Shown: positions 11,598 through 20,639, counted from the stretch's first letter. The stretch: 64,000 bases of DNA from Prosopocoilus inquinatus (GCA_036172665.1 CM069877.1:26065001-26129000), one strand, 5' to 3'. Numbers and translations: made by a program. The notes: generated by a model not told the origin, from the sequence alone.

Positions 11598-14294
11598 CTA
11601 TGGCGCCCATTTTTCGTAATAAGGAGCTAAACGCGAAATGTGAACTGTCTCTCGTTTGGCCTTTTTGTCTTTTCCCGATTCTATAACGTAATTTAAGTTA
11701 TTTCGTTTTTCAACTATCGTATATGGGCCAAAATATTTTGGTTGTAACTTATCGCTCTTTCCTACTTGTCTGATGAACATTTTTAATTTTACCTTATCTC
11801 CTACTTCAAAACTCGCATTACGATGTTTTTCGTCATATCGTGTTTTATCAATTTTTTGTTGTTTAATAATATTATTACGAGCTTCTTCTCTTAACTTTAT
11901 AATTGCTTTTTGATTACGCAATGCAAAATCAGTTGTCATTAATTGATTTATTTGAGCATCAGACGGTAAAACAGGTTCTCTGCCATAAACTAAAGAGAAA
12001 GGGCTACATTTGATAGTTTCCTGACGAGTGGTATTATACGCAAATACGCAATGAGGAAGGAAGACATCCCAATCCTTTTGAGACGTGGAACAATATTTAC
12101 TCAACATGTCTGCCAACGTTTTGTTTAGCCGTTCGGTGAGTCCGTTGGTAGAGGGTTTGTAAGCTGTAGTAAAACTACTCCCTGTGCCTAGCAACCTTAA
12201 TAACTCTGTGACGAGACGTGACATGAAGACAGCTCCCCTGTCGCTGAGTAACTTTTTTGGTGAACCATGTCGACAAATGATCTGCTGCATGATAAATTTT
12301 GCAACAGCTTCTGCTTTACCATTAGGAAGGGCTTTGGCCTCCGCCCACCTAGTCGCATAATCTGTCGCCACAACGATAAATGTACAACCAGAATTGCTTT
12401 TTCGAAAAGGGCCTAGAAGATCTATACCAACCATTTCGAAAGGATTTCCTACTTCGATCGGATTTAATAATCCTGCAGGTTTTTGATTTAACCCTTTACG
12501 CATTTGGCAATCAGGACATCCCTTAATATATTTTTCTACATCGCGCTTCATACCTTCCCAAAAGTATTTTTTTCTAATTTTGTCTAATGTTCGAGAAATT
12601 CCTAAATGTCCGCTAATAGGTTCATCGTGATTATTATATAAAATTTCTGCGCGTATATCTGCTGGTATTACTAGTAATTTCGTTTCTGTGTTTGGTTGAA
12701 TTTTATATAAAATGCCGTTTATAATTTCAAAATTTTTAGCTGCCCTTTGTAAAGCCGGTCCACCGAATTGTTCATCGTTAATAGCTGCAATAATCTCTTG
12801 TATTCGTGCATCCTTAGATTGTAAGTTAATTAATTCCTTTGTTGAAATTAAAAAAGATGGAACCTCTAAAGCTTTAGATTGATCGAATGTAGTTGCCTCC
12901 GTACAGGGATATCTAGAAAGAGCATCTGCATCCTTATTTGCGGATCCTTTTTTATGAAAAATTTTATACGAATATTCCATCAATTTGAGTGCCCATCGAA
13001 CTAACCTGCTACCGGGAGTTTTTAATGATTGAAGCCAGCAAAGAGAATGGTGATCAGTTACTATTATGAAATTTTTTAAGCCCCAAAGATACGATCTGAA
13101 GTACTCAACTGCCCAAACTGCAGCCAAACATTCTAATTCACTTATTGTATAATTTTTCTCATACGGAGTTAGAGTGCGAGAAATATAAGACAAAGGATGA
13201 AGTTTACCAGATATATGATCTCTTTGAAGTAGAACAGCTCCAATACCCACACCACTAGCATCTACGTGTAATTCTGTATCCGCCAATGGATTGAAATGAT
13301 GTAAAAGAGGTGGACTTGCAAGCTTAGATTTCAGTATATTAAATGCACTTTCTTGAGATCTTTCCCAGATGAAATTCGACTTGGATCCGATAATATTATA
13401 AAGAGGTTTAGCTATAATTGAGAAACCAGGAATGAATCTTCTGTAGTAATTGCATAAACCTAAGAAACTCTGCACATCTTTAACCTTTTTTGGAGTTGGA
13501 AAAGAAATTACCGCCTCAACTTTTCGATTGTCTGGTTGAATACCATTACCAGAGATGTTAAATCCTAGAATATGTATGTTTTTATAAGCGTACTTACATT
13601 TAACAGGTTTTAGAGTTAGACCTGCATTTCTGATGCATTGGAAAACGTTATTTAATCGATCTAAATGTTCATCAAAAGTTTTACTTACTATTATTATATC
13701 ATCTAAATAAATAGCGACCTCTTTCCATTTTAGATCTTTAAAAACTGTATCCGTTAATCTCTGGAAAGTTCCCGGAGCATTACAGAGACCGAAACTAAGT
13801 CTATTAAATTCAAATAATCCGTCATTCGTTATGAACGCTGATTTATGCTTATCCTCTTCTTTAATCGCACACTGCCAATAACCGCTATTTAAATCTAAAG
13901 TTGTAAAATAACTATTTCCGCCGAGAAAATTTAAAATGTCATCGATTAGGGGCAGCGGATAAGCGAATTTGGTTGTAATTGCATTTAGTTTTCTGTAGTC
14001 GACACAGAAACGGTAGGTGTTGTCAGGTTTTTTAACTAAGACCACTGGGCTTGCAAACTGACTATCTGAAGGACGAATTATACCCAACTCCAACATTTCT
14101 TGAATTTGATTTGAAATGATATTTCTTTCTTTAAGGCTCACTCTATAAGGACGCGATTTTACCGGTGCATTATTTCCAATGTCAATTGTGTGTTCGGTTA
14201 AATGTGTCAGTCCTAACATTGATGAATCCCATGCCATAATGTCGTTATTATTTCGAAGTAATTTACTTAACCTTTGTTTTTCTTTATCGCCCAA
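11598..14294 (-). CDS. pol: Pol: reverse transcriptase, RNase H, integrase
   Basis: About 898 residues, all three enzyme domains present. Reverse transcriptase: LDLNSGYW with D134 and YLDD at 196-199, which with D134 forms the metal-binding triad. RNase H: VDASG, then SELECLAA, then VTDHHS. Integrase: zinc-binding HHCC (HLGISRTLDKI to CPDC), core DDE residues in GIDLLG, LLSDRG and GLTERLN, and a GPY/F module (KYFGPYTIV) near the end. No chromodomain. The frame overlaps the end of the protease frame by 28 nt and lies in its -1 frame, so Pol is most likely made by a second ribosomal frameshift rather than from its TTG at 14292-14294. No lesion seen. Confidence 0.92.
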   Translation of the reverse strand: MGDKEKQRLSKLLRNNNDIMAWDSSMLGLTHLTEHTIDIGNNAPVKSRPYRVSLKERNIISNQIQEMLELGIIRPSDSQFASPVVLVKKPDNTYRFCVDYRKLNAITTKFAYPLPLIDDILNFLGGNSYFTTLDLNSGYWQCAIKEEDKHKSAFITNDGLFEFNRLSFGLCNAPGTFQRLTDTVFKDLKWKEVAIYLDDIIIVSKTFDEHLDRLNNVFQCIRNAGLTLKPVKCKYAYKNIHILGFNISGNGIQPDNRKVEAVISFPTPKKVKDVQSFLGLCNYYRRFIPGFSIIAKPLYNIIGSKSNFIWERSQESAFNILKSKLASPPLLHHFNPLADTELHVDASGVGIGAVLLQRDHISGKLHPLSYISRTLTPYEKNYTISELECLAAVWAVEYFRSYLWGLKNFIIVTDHHSLCWLQSLKTPGSRLVRWALKLMEYSYKIFHKKGSANKDADALSRYPCTEATTFDQSKALEVPSFLISTKELINLQSKDARIQEIIAAINDEQFGGPALQRAAKNFEIINGILYKIQPNTETKLLVIPADIRAEILYNNHDEPISGHLGISRTLDKIRKKYFWEGMKRDVEKYIKGCPDCQMRKGLNQKPAGLLNPIEVGNPFEMVGIDLLGPFRKSNSGCTFIVVATDYATRWAEAKALPNGKAEAVAKFIMQQIICRHGSPKKLLSDRGAVFMSRLVTELLRLLGTGSSFTTAYKPSTNGLTERLNKTLADMLSKYCSTSQKDWDVFLPHCVFAYNTTRQETIKCSPFSLVYGREPVLPSDAQINQLMTTDFALRNQKAIIKLREEARNNIIKQQKIDKTRYDEKHRNASFEVGDKVKLKMFIRQVGKSDKLQPKYFGPYTIVEKRNNLNYVIESGKDKKAKRETVHISRLAPYYEKWAP

Positions 14295-15835
14295 TTCAGC
14301 ACTAATATTAAAGTGTTGTTCACTTTGTACATTACAAAGTTTTTGTTAAAATCAAAATTTTCTTCATTGTAGACTGTGTCATTAGCAAAGTCATCAGTTT
14401 TGTATAAATAACCCAATACTGTTCCTTTACGTAATGTGGAAGCAAAGTTTCCATAATTAAAAATATTTATTTGATGGTCACCTAGAACTTCAAAAGGATC
14501 GTTTAATTCTAATTTATTTTTATTCAGAAACTCCATTCTAGGAAAGAAAGTGTAAAATGTTACTTTCTCATTGTTATTTAAATTATCTATTGTAACGTGA
14601 CATTTTTTATTACATTTTCGTGCAATAACTACGTCTTCACATAGTTTAATTTTAATTATTTTATTGTTCGAAATTTCATTTACAATTTCTTGATCAGGTA
14701 ATGTATTCCATAGATCAACGCTACTATTTTGTATGGTATTGGATGCTTCTGTTTCCGTTTCCTTGTTTAAATGATATATTTTGATATTAATATTGGAATT
14801 TTTGAAGACATACAAGATCATATTTTTTATTATATCCCATTTACATCCATCTAACCCACAGGCAATTTTGGGTATAGCTAATTTATTGATCTCGTTTATT
14901 GTCATGTGTTTTTTCAAATTGCATAAGCTATTAAAAATTGCTTCATAAGTAGGTTTTTCATTTGACTTGTTTTTTGTGACTAAATAATATATAAAACGCT
15001 TATTGATTTTGAGGAATGCTAAACCTCCCACTTTAGGATTTTGTTTTTTAAGTTGCGTAACATTGTTAAATTTTTCTTTAAAAACCCTTGCGATTCCCGA
15101 GGACATTTGCAAATCTCGCGCCACACAATGAGCTAAACTGTATTGTTTCGATATTTTAAATAAATCTCCGCATTCTTCCTTAATATTTGAATACGTTAAC
15201 GTTGATTGAGAATGCTTAACAAAATCTGAAAAACATTTTTCGTAACTAATGGAAAAATCTTCATTTTCTTTGAAAATATGTGGGGTATCCTGACCTATGC
15301 TAATACTAGAACGCTGCTGACCGTCGTTCGCTATCGTGTTACTTCCAAAGTCAACGTCCGTGTCGTTCTTAAACATTTTTATGCGGTCTTTTTTAAAAGT
15401 TACAGTGTTATTAATGAAATTTATGTTGGCCTGATTGTCCTTCAAAAAGGGATACCCTAAAATAATATGTGGTGATAATTTATCAACAACTAAAGCTTTT
15501 ATAGGATAGCTTTCTTCGTTTATGTTAATTACGATTTCAGTTATACCTATAGGATAAACGTGATAATTATTTATTGTATTTAGGATTAATTCCTCTTTTA
15601 AAGGAGAAATTTTATTGGCAAAACAAGGTCTTACTAAATTGTATGATGAACCAGTATCTAATATCGCTGTTATATATTTATTGTTTACTTTTCCTTTAAT
15701 TTTAAGTATATTCGTATCTTTTAAAAATACAGGCGCTACGGTGGCTGGCGTTGTATTATAAAATGTCCAATTTTTACTGTGACCTTTATTAACATTTTTA
15801 TTATTATTACTTAGGCCCTCGCCGTTTGATTCCAA
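14267..15835 (-). CDS. pro: Protease plus TARG1/OARD1-like macrodomain
   Basis: 522 codons in the -1 frame relative to gag; the frame is open to about 15888, so it is best read as a Gag-Pro frameshift product. Residues 50-150: retropepsin with DTGS at 60-63 and a flap-side ILGYPFL at 125-131. Residues about 213-355: a macrodomain. It opens with GDLF (223-226), then SLAHCVARDLQMSSGIA, RFIYYLVTKNKSNEKPTYE and IPKIACGLD. This is the TARG1/OARD1 subfamily, which hydrolyses ADP-ribose esters on Glu/Asp and ADP-ribose on DNA. K288 and D329 correspond to TARG1 K84 and D125, both 41 residues apart. Residues about 390-480 resemble the beta-rich, dUTPase-like linker common between protease and RT in gypsy elements. 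Substrate in the particle is unknown. Confidence 0.9.
   Translation of the reverse strand: MESNGEGLSNNNKNVNKGHSKNWTFYNTTPATVAPVFLKDTNILKIKGKVNNKYITAILDTGSSYNLVRPCFANKISPLKEELILNTINNYHVYPIGITEIVININEESYPIKALVVDKLSPHIILGYPFLKDNQANINFINNTVTFKKDRIKMFKNDTDVDFGSNTIANDGQQRSSISIGQDTPHIFKENEDFSISYEKCFSDFVKHSQSTLTYSNIKEECGDLFKISKQYSLAHCVARDLQMSSGIARVFKEKFNNVTQLKKQNPKVGGLAFLKINKRFIYYLVTKNKSNEKPTYEAIFNSLCNLKKHMTINEINKLAIPKIACGLDGCKWDIIKNMILYVFKNSNINIKIYHLNKETETEASNTIQNSSVDLWNTLPDQEIVNEISNNKIIKIKLCEDVVIARKCNKKCHVTIDNLNNNEKVTFYTFFPRMEFLNKNKLELNDPFEVLGDHQINIFNYGNFASTLRKGTVLGYLYKTDDFANDTVYNEENFDFNKNFVMYKVNNTLILVLNWAIKKNKG
14276..14282 (-). promoter_or_regulatory. Candidate pro-pol frameshift site
   Basis: GAAAAAC on the minus strand, in the register A-AG|AAA|AAC of the protease frame, two codons before its stop at 14267-14269. 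Pol lies in the -1 frame here. It is not a perfect XXXYYYZ heptamer, and a CAAAAAC further upstream in the overlap is an alternative. Confidence 0.4.
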
Positions 15836-15846
15836 CAGGACAGAAT

Positions 15847-17613
15847 TTAGAGCCTCGTGAAATTCTGTCCGTTCCGGTTTCCCTGCGCTTTATTATATTG
15901 TTGATTTCTGTTAAAATATTCAGAATTTTTATTACATATCAATTCATTGTAAGGTGACGGATAATTAGCTCTTTGAAAATTGTTTTGGGTTTGATAGCAA
16001 ATATTAGCAGTATGGCCACTTCGATGACATAATTGACAAATAGGTCTGCCGTTCAATGTTCTACTGCGATTTTGTAACGTGAAAGAATTATTTGGAATTC
16101 TATTTATGTTATTAGTAACTGGAGCTGGTTTTTGGTTAACTCCCCCACGGTGACTCTGATAATTTTGCCTATATTGATATAAGTTGTTATAGTTCCGTTT
16201 CGTGAAATTCTGATTATAGTTAGGATAAAATTTCTGATTTTGATTAAACTTGACCTTAGTAAGCTCTAATTTCATTTGCTTCAATTGCTCCGCAATGTCT
16301 GTTACAGTATTCTGTAAAACTTGTGAATTTTGTAGAAATTGTGAATTTTGTACCGAATGTGAGTTCTGTGACGTAGAACCATTCAGTTTACTTATGGTTT
16401 TCGGCAGTATCTCTGTTTTGAAAGAGTGACCTTCTCGTTCTGTTTCAGCTACATATTCAATGAAATTTTCAATTTCCCCGAGCGATGAAGGACGCGTTAA
16501 ATTTATCATATATCTGTGATATGGTAATAACCCTGCAATAACTCGTTTAATAATGTCCGTTTCGGCCATATTTGGGTTAACCTCGTAACATAAGTCTAAA
16601 ATATCGTAGTAATATGTTATTAATTGCTCATCTGTTTGTTGTCTGCGAGAAATTAATCTAGCTTCAATATCTGTATCGTAACTCGGACCGATAAATTTGT
16701 TTTTAAATTCTTTTGTTGTCAATGTCCAGTCGGCATTTGGATGTCTTTTAACAAATTCCCGGAACCACACTGCAGCCGAATTTCGTAAAGAATTACCAAA
16801 ATAACATAATTGAAGTGTATCATCCCACGCGTTCGACTGTGCAGCTAATTTATAATTTTTTAAGAAATCGGAGGACGGATCAAAAATAGGTGGTGGGAAA
16901 TATTTCGGTTTTGTAGGAGTTCGATTTTGAAGTAACATTGATAATGTGTTATTGACTGTAGCAGGATTACTGTTTGAGAAATTATGAGATTCTTGTGATT
17001 CTAAAATAAAAGTGTCCGCTATGTGAGCATCCCTAACTGGTTTAGAACTTTTTCTAGAATTAGCTTGAGGAAATCTCACAGATTCATTAATTGTTTCTGT
17101 TGGCAACTGGAATCTTGTTGATTTTGGAATGGCACCGGTTTTTTTGATATTAGAATATGGGGTAATTTCTGAGCCAACCACCACGTCATAAGAATTATCA
17201 TTTGTCATACGAACTGACTCGAACATTTTTGATGAATTATTATCTCGGTCAAAAGCAATTTCGGGGGGTAGTACACTGTTAATAGAGAAACTTGAGGGCG
17301 GCGGCGGCGGGGGTATTTCTGAATTATCGGAAAGGCATTTAAATTTATTTATTTCTGGAGGAGTACTTTCCGGAAGAACTGTAATAGTGGTCGGTTCATT
17401 AATTGTAGTAACTATCGATGAAATTGGAGGAACCACGGGTTCTAAATATTCACTTGCGGCAGGAACGGGTGTTTGACTAGGAGAACGCGGAATTAGCGAG
17501 CTCCTCGCGCTAGGGAAAAATACATCCTTTTCCAAATTTATCTCTATATCGTATTTATTTTTGTCGTCTTCTTTGCTTTGTGAACGAGTCTTAGGTTTTT
17601 GTCGTTTATCCAT
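15847..17613 (-). CDS. gag: Gag polyprotein (588 aa)
   Basis: Structural protein that forms the particle and packages RNA. Basic N-terminus, then a proline-rich region with a PPPPPP run near residue 105. A capsid-like helical region (about 240-400) includes FKNKFIGPSYDTDIEARL and typical retrotransposon-gag features. Asn/Gln-rich segments follow. A single zinc knuckle CX2CX4HX4C (CQLCHRSGHTANIC, residues 526-539) lies near the C-terminus. Start ATG at 17613 is the first of the frame after a leader of about 560 nt. It ends in the overlap with the protease frame. Gypsy-type errantivirus Gags usually lack a zinc knuckle, so this one is unusual for an env-bearing insect element. The frame is open throughout. 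Confidence 0.88.
   Translation of the reverse strand: MDKRQKPKTRSQSKEDDKNKYDIEINLEKDVFFPSARSSLIPRSPSQTPVPAASEYLEPVVPPISSIVTTINEPTTITVLPESTPPEINKFKCLSDNSEIPPPPPPSSFSINSVLPPEIAFDRDNNSSKMFESVRMTNDNSYDVVVGSEITPYSNIKKTGAIPKSTRFQLPTETINESVRFPQANSRKSSKPVRDAHIADTFILESQESHNFSNSNPATVNNTLSMLLQNRTPTKPKYFPPPIFDPSSDFLKNYKLAAQSNAWDDTLQLCYFGNSLRNSAAVWFREFVKRHPNADWTLTTKEFKNKFIGPSYDTDIEARLISRRQQTDEQLITYYYDILDLCYEVNPNMAETDIIKRVIAGLLPYHRYMINLTRPSSLGEIENFIEYVAETEREGHSFKTEILPKTISKLNGSTSQNSHSVQNSQFLQNSQVLQNTVTDIAEQLKQMKLELTKVKFNQNQKFYPNYNQNFTKRNYNNLYQYRQNYQSHRGGVNQKPAPVTNNINRIPNNSFTLQNRSRTLNGRPICQLCHRSGHTANICYQTQNNFQRANYPSPYNELICNKNSEYFNRNQQYNKAQGNRNGQNFTRL
15877..15883 (-). promoter_or_regulatory. Gag-pro -1 frameshift slippery site GGGAAAC
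   Basis: The minus strand reads caG|GGA|AAC in the gag frame, a canonical XXXYYYZ heptamer, about 30 nt before the gag stop (15847-15849). The -1 frame is open from just upstream of this site through the whole protease-macrodomain frame. The same heptamer is used at gag-pro junctions of some betaretroviruses. Confidence 0.8.
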
Positions 17614-18174
17614 ATGTCTTCAAGTCAATGTCCGTTATTTTATGAAGAAGGAAAAAAAAGAAATTAAACACGTGTCATTTGTAACGCAATTACGGAATCT
17701 TATTACGTAAAGTAAAAATGCAAATAATGTAACTTCACGCATTTCCTGTTACGTTCGCGGTTTCAGAATTCGACACCATCCGCTTGCCTCCGTCATCAGA
17801 AAAAAAATATTTCATTAACGTAAATAATTAAAATATTACAATAAATTATTTTATTTTCATTCCCGCACATATTATTATTATTATTATTAAATTTTGTTTA
17901 AAACAAGTCATGATTATAAATAATCGAAAACATATATATATAAATCGGAGAAATACTATTAACATTGTATTAAAATTACTAGAAAATAGTTACCGTTATT
18001 TGAAACAAAATAAGTAACAGAATAATATCATCCTAAATTTTTCTATATAAGTACACGAAAAAGTGGTGCTTGAACGTATCAAAAAAAACTTTTCAAACAA
18101 ATTCGTTAAATTACATTTTTGCATTACAAAAATAAAATAAAATCAAATAGATCGCTTAAGGCGCCTCCACCACT
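17614..18174 (-). promoter_or_regulatory. 5' leader with candidate primer-binding site
   Basis: Untranslated leader, expected to hold packaging signal and splice donor; neither can be pinpointed. Two bases inside the LTR (18160-18172, minus strand) the sequence TGGTGGAGGCGCC begins with the TGG expected of a tRNA 3' CCA match. I could not identify the tRNA. Confidence 0.5.
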
Positions 18175-18560
18175 TGTCACGACCCTGGTAAGATCGAGGG
18201 TCGCAAAGGGGGGTTGCTCAGAGGGAGCACTCGCTAGCTAGTAGCGGAGGTACCTTAATGGAATGTTGGAAAGTTAAAAATAAAAATAACCATACCTTTC
18301 AGAAGCGGTTTATTTGCAAAAACTCGAAGAATCCCCTCAGCAAGCAGAGCCCGGTAACCGCCAGGTGACGTCCACGGCACCGCGCACACACACGCCCGTC
18401 TGTCTGTTTGTCTGTCTATCTATCTCCCCGCGACGCGTTTTCCTAGCGGTTTTATTATGCCTGCCTGCTGAAGTCAGCAAATCATTTATCCCAGTCTATA
18501 ACTAATTAATTGAAACAGTTATAACAATAATTGATACCTACCTTAGCATCATTTGTGGCA
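18175..18560 (-). repeat. 5' LTR (386 bp)
   Basis: Same length and, by direct reading, same sequence as 7603-7988. It should hold the promoter. It is followed on the outside by ATAT, the target duplication. Confidence 0.92.
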
Positions 18561-19954
18561 ATATACCTAACCTACATTTTTTGCAATAATGATAGTGTCT
18601 CGCCAATGAACCATTTACTGACTACTTTAAGATTTTTTCCGAGAGCATGACATTTATCAGCTGTTGCGGATGGTATGGGGATGTACACAGCAACTGTTTC
18701 CCAAATTATAGTTAGGGTATCGGAAGCCATTGCTGGCTTATGGAATCAGTATATCAAGATGACCAAAATCGATTTTACGACATTGATCGATTTCTGAGGG
18801 TTGTGGGTGCTCTTGCTCACGACGTTGGGGAAGTTTTCCGTAATAGCATATTTTTCTATTAGTTTTCATGGTATCTGTGATGCTAAATTAAGAATTTTTC
18901 ATATCGTAGCAAAGTAACTTGGTTCAGTTCATGATGCTACTACACAGGGTGCTGCATTTTGAAGCGCAACATAGGAAATTCCATGTTAATTTAAATGTGC
19001 TCAAATATTGGCTTCCCTAATTATTTTATAACAAAATTCCGTTCAGGTTTTTTAAAATACTCTTCAAGATGAAGCTGTCTGTGGAGTTTGAGATTTTTTT
19101 TTATTTGCTCAGTTTGGAGATATTTAAAAAAAATTCATTAACTAAATCAATTTTTACCAAACTATTAGCACGGCCAGTAAATGTTAAAATAAATTACTGA
19201 GAAAGCTTTATCTATCAATCTGTTTTAAAAACGACTAGATTTATTAATTATCTGTCCAGTTTTCACTATTATTGATCAAGGCTGTGCTGATAGTTTGGTA
19301 TAAATTGAATTTAGACGCAGAATCTTTTTTAAATATCTTAAAACCGAGCGAACGAAAAAATCTCAAACTTCACAAACAGATTCATCTTAAAGAGTACTTT
19401 AAAAAACCTAAATGGAAATTTGCTATACAATAATTAGGGAAGCCAATATTCAAGCACCTTTAAATCAACATGGGATTTCCTACGCTGTGTTTCAAAAGGC
19501 AGCACCCTGTATGCAATAATAGCCGAATTAGAACCAGAAGAGAAAATGGGGAATAAGCAAACAGTTTACTCTTAGGTGTATGATTGAAGTAAAATTCAAT
19601 TTGTCTTTATTTATGGGAGATAGAGGATATCTCCTTCGGTCATATTTTTTTACTTTGGCAGTAAATCCAGCCACTAGAGCAGAAAGTTTTTATATTGAGA
19701 GTCATGTAAGACACAAGAAATGTAATAGAGCGATTGTACGACAAACTGTAATTCCTCCCACTGCTGTATTGTAACATTTTGCTAAACAAAGAAATGAGCT
19801 AGAACCACCACCGGCAGAAGGCATTAATGAGCATGAACTCGAGGTATTAATAGAAAATGGACAAGTTCCTGATACGCATGACAATAATAACAATTTACTT
19901 AATCAATCTAGAAATTATTTAATTAATAATTATTTTACAAATTTAATTGTATAA
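18561..19954 (+). pseudogene. Harbinger transposase, C-terminal part
   Basis: Continues the gene cut at 7602. Recognisable blocks in several frames: NNDSVSPMNHLLTTLRFFP and SAVADGMGMYTATVSQIIV (helix-turn-helix and N-terminal core region, 18588-18740), then near 19610-19740 GDRGYLLRSYFFTLAVNPAT and the HVRHKKCNRAIV block (the typical GD.GYPLRPYL...NP and TRNVIER region), and an acidic C-terminus ending at about 19954. A 567-bp MITE (18944-19510) splits it again. Multiple stops and frameshifts. It meets the accessory gene tail to tail with an overlap of about 12 bp. Confidence 0.75.
18944..19510. mobile_element. MITE with about 230-bp inverted arms
   Basis: Starts ACAGGGTGCTGC and ends GCAGCACCCTGT. 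The arms (to about 19175 and from about 19280) match with few differences. It interrupts the Harbinger transposase. No coding capacity. The ACAGGGTG terminus is common in insect MITEs; superfamily not fixed. Confidence 0.75.
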
Positions 19955-20335
19955 TATTAACAATAAATGAATAACAACAGTAGTCAAATAATTTATTTCG
20001 TAACTAACAAAATTAACTCCATTACCAACAGCACTTTGTTTCAGTGTAAGTAATGTGAGGTGTTGTTTTTTTGCTTCAAACTCAAACTGATTTTTTAAAT
20101 TTTCTTTCTCCATTTTCAAACAAGCAAGTTTTAACTCTCTTTCTTGATCTTTATACTCCTTTTGGGCAGACACTCTAGCGTACTCTACCTGTGCGATTAT
20201 TAATTGTGTTTCCAGCAATTTCTCGTATTTTTCGGCAACATGTGATGAAGTTAGTGCAGCTACATCTGGCCTTCGTCGACTGTAGTTATAGACACTTTTG
20301 CTGCATTTCCTTCTATAGTTTGTAGATCCTATCAA
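19943..20335 (-). CDS. Harbinger accessory (Myb-like/coiled-coil) protein, partial
   Basis: 130-codon frame convergent with the transposase. Harbinger elements normally encode a second, Myb/SANT-like DNA-binding protein that helps the transposase reach nucleus and DNA. Only the part after the SANT region seems left: a basic start (RRKCSKSVYNYSRRRP) and a long coiled coil from about residue 30 to 110 rich in Glu, Lys and Gln (ELKLACLKMEKENLKNQFEF). The position supports the assignment better than the sequence does. Probably truncated at the N-terminus; not expected to work without a transposase. Confidence 0.55.
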   Translation of the reverse strand: MIGSTNYRRKCSKSVYNYSRRRPDVAALTSSHVAEKYEKLLETQLIIAQVEYARVSAQKEYKDQERELKLACLKMEKENLKNQFEFEAKKQHLTLLTLKQSAVGNGVNFVSYEINYLTTVVIHLLLILYN

Positions 20336-20639
20336 TGGGCTCGATTTTCTTTATTGCAAATCAGCTGAGCAGAGGCGTTGTATTCCGCGCGCGGCGGGGC
20401 TCGATTTCTCGCTGCATTACACGTTACTTAGTTAATATTAATTTGACAATAAGCGGTGCAATGTTTTAAACTTTAAGTAATGATTAATGATCATGTGTTA
20501 GTTATGTTATACATAAAAGAAATGCGGGCATTAGTCATTCTAGACCGAGAACGTAAACTGCAATTATTAAATATAAAAATATAAGATTTGAAAAATTGCG
20601 ACCAGCTGCGATCGCGAATATCAAATGTTTTCTGCCTTA

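Larger units (their letters stand above)
7603..18560 (-). mobile_element. Complete env-bearing Ty3/gypsy-type LTR retroelement with macrodomain
   Basis: A full-length 10,958-bp retroelement on the minus strand: 5' LTR 18175-18560, leader, gag, protease-macrodomain, pol, env, a 1.5-kb post-env region, polypurine tract and 3' LTR 7603-7988. LTR ends in element orientation are TG..CA. Flanking ATAT (7599-7602 and 18561-18564) is a 4-bp target duplication; the rebuilt empty site is an alternating purine/pyrimidine run, the known preference of insect errantiviruses. The two LTRs read as identical and all four large frames are open, so insertion is recent. Gag has a zinc knuckle, which classic errantiviruses lack, so clade placement is left open. 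Confidence 0.9.
6980..20630. mobile_element. PIF/Harbinger transposon, interrupted
   Basis: An old PIF/Harbinger element. It has a plus-strand transposase broken into 7353-7602 and 18561-19954 and a convergent minus-strand accessory gene (19943-20335), the usual two-gene Harbinger plan. Degenerate inverted ends match at about 6980-7010 and 20594-20626, sharing TTCGCG and GCAGCTGGTCG. The left end also has a tandem copy of the GCAGCTGGTCG block (about 6996 and 7050). Of its present length, 10,958 bp is an inserted LTR retroelement plus its 4-bp duplication, and 567 bp is a MITE. The exact 3-bp target duplication could not be fixed. Confidence 0.7.

Noticed and set aside
15278..15460. Plus-strand frames inside the retroelement (also 10939-11145)
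   Set aside because: Shadows of the minus-strand genes; no motifs and no independent support.
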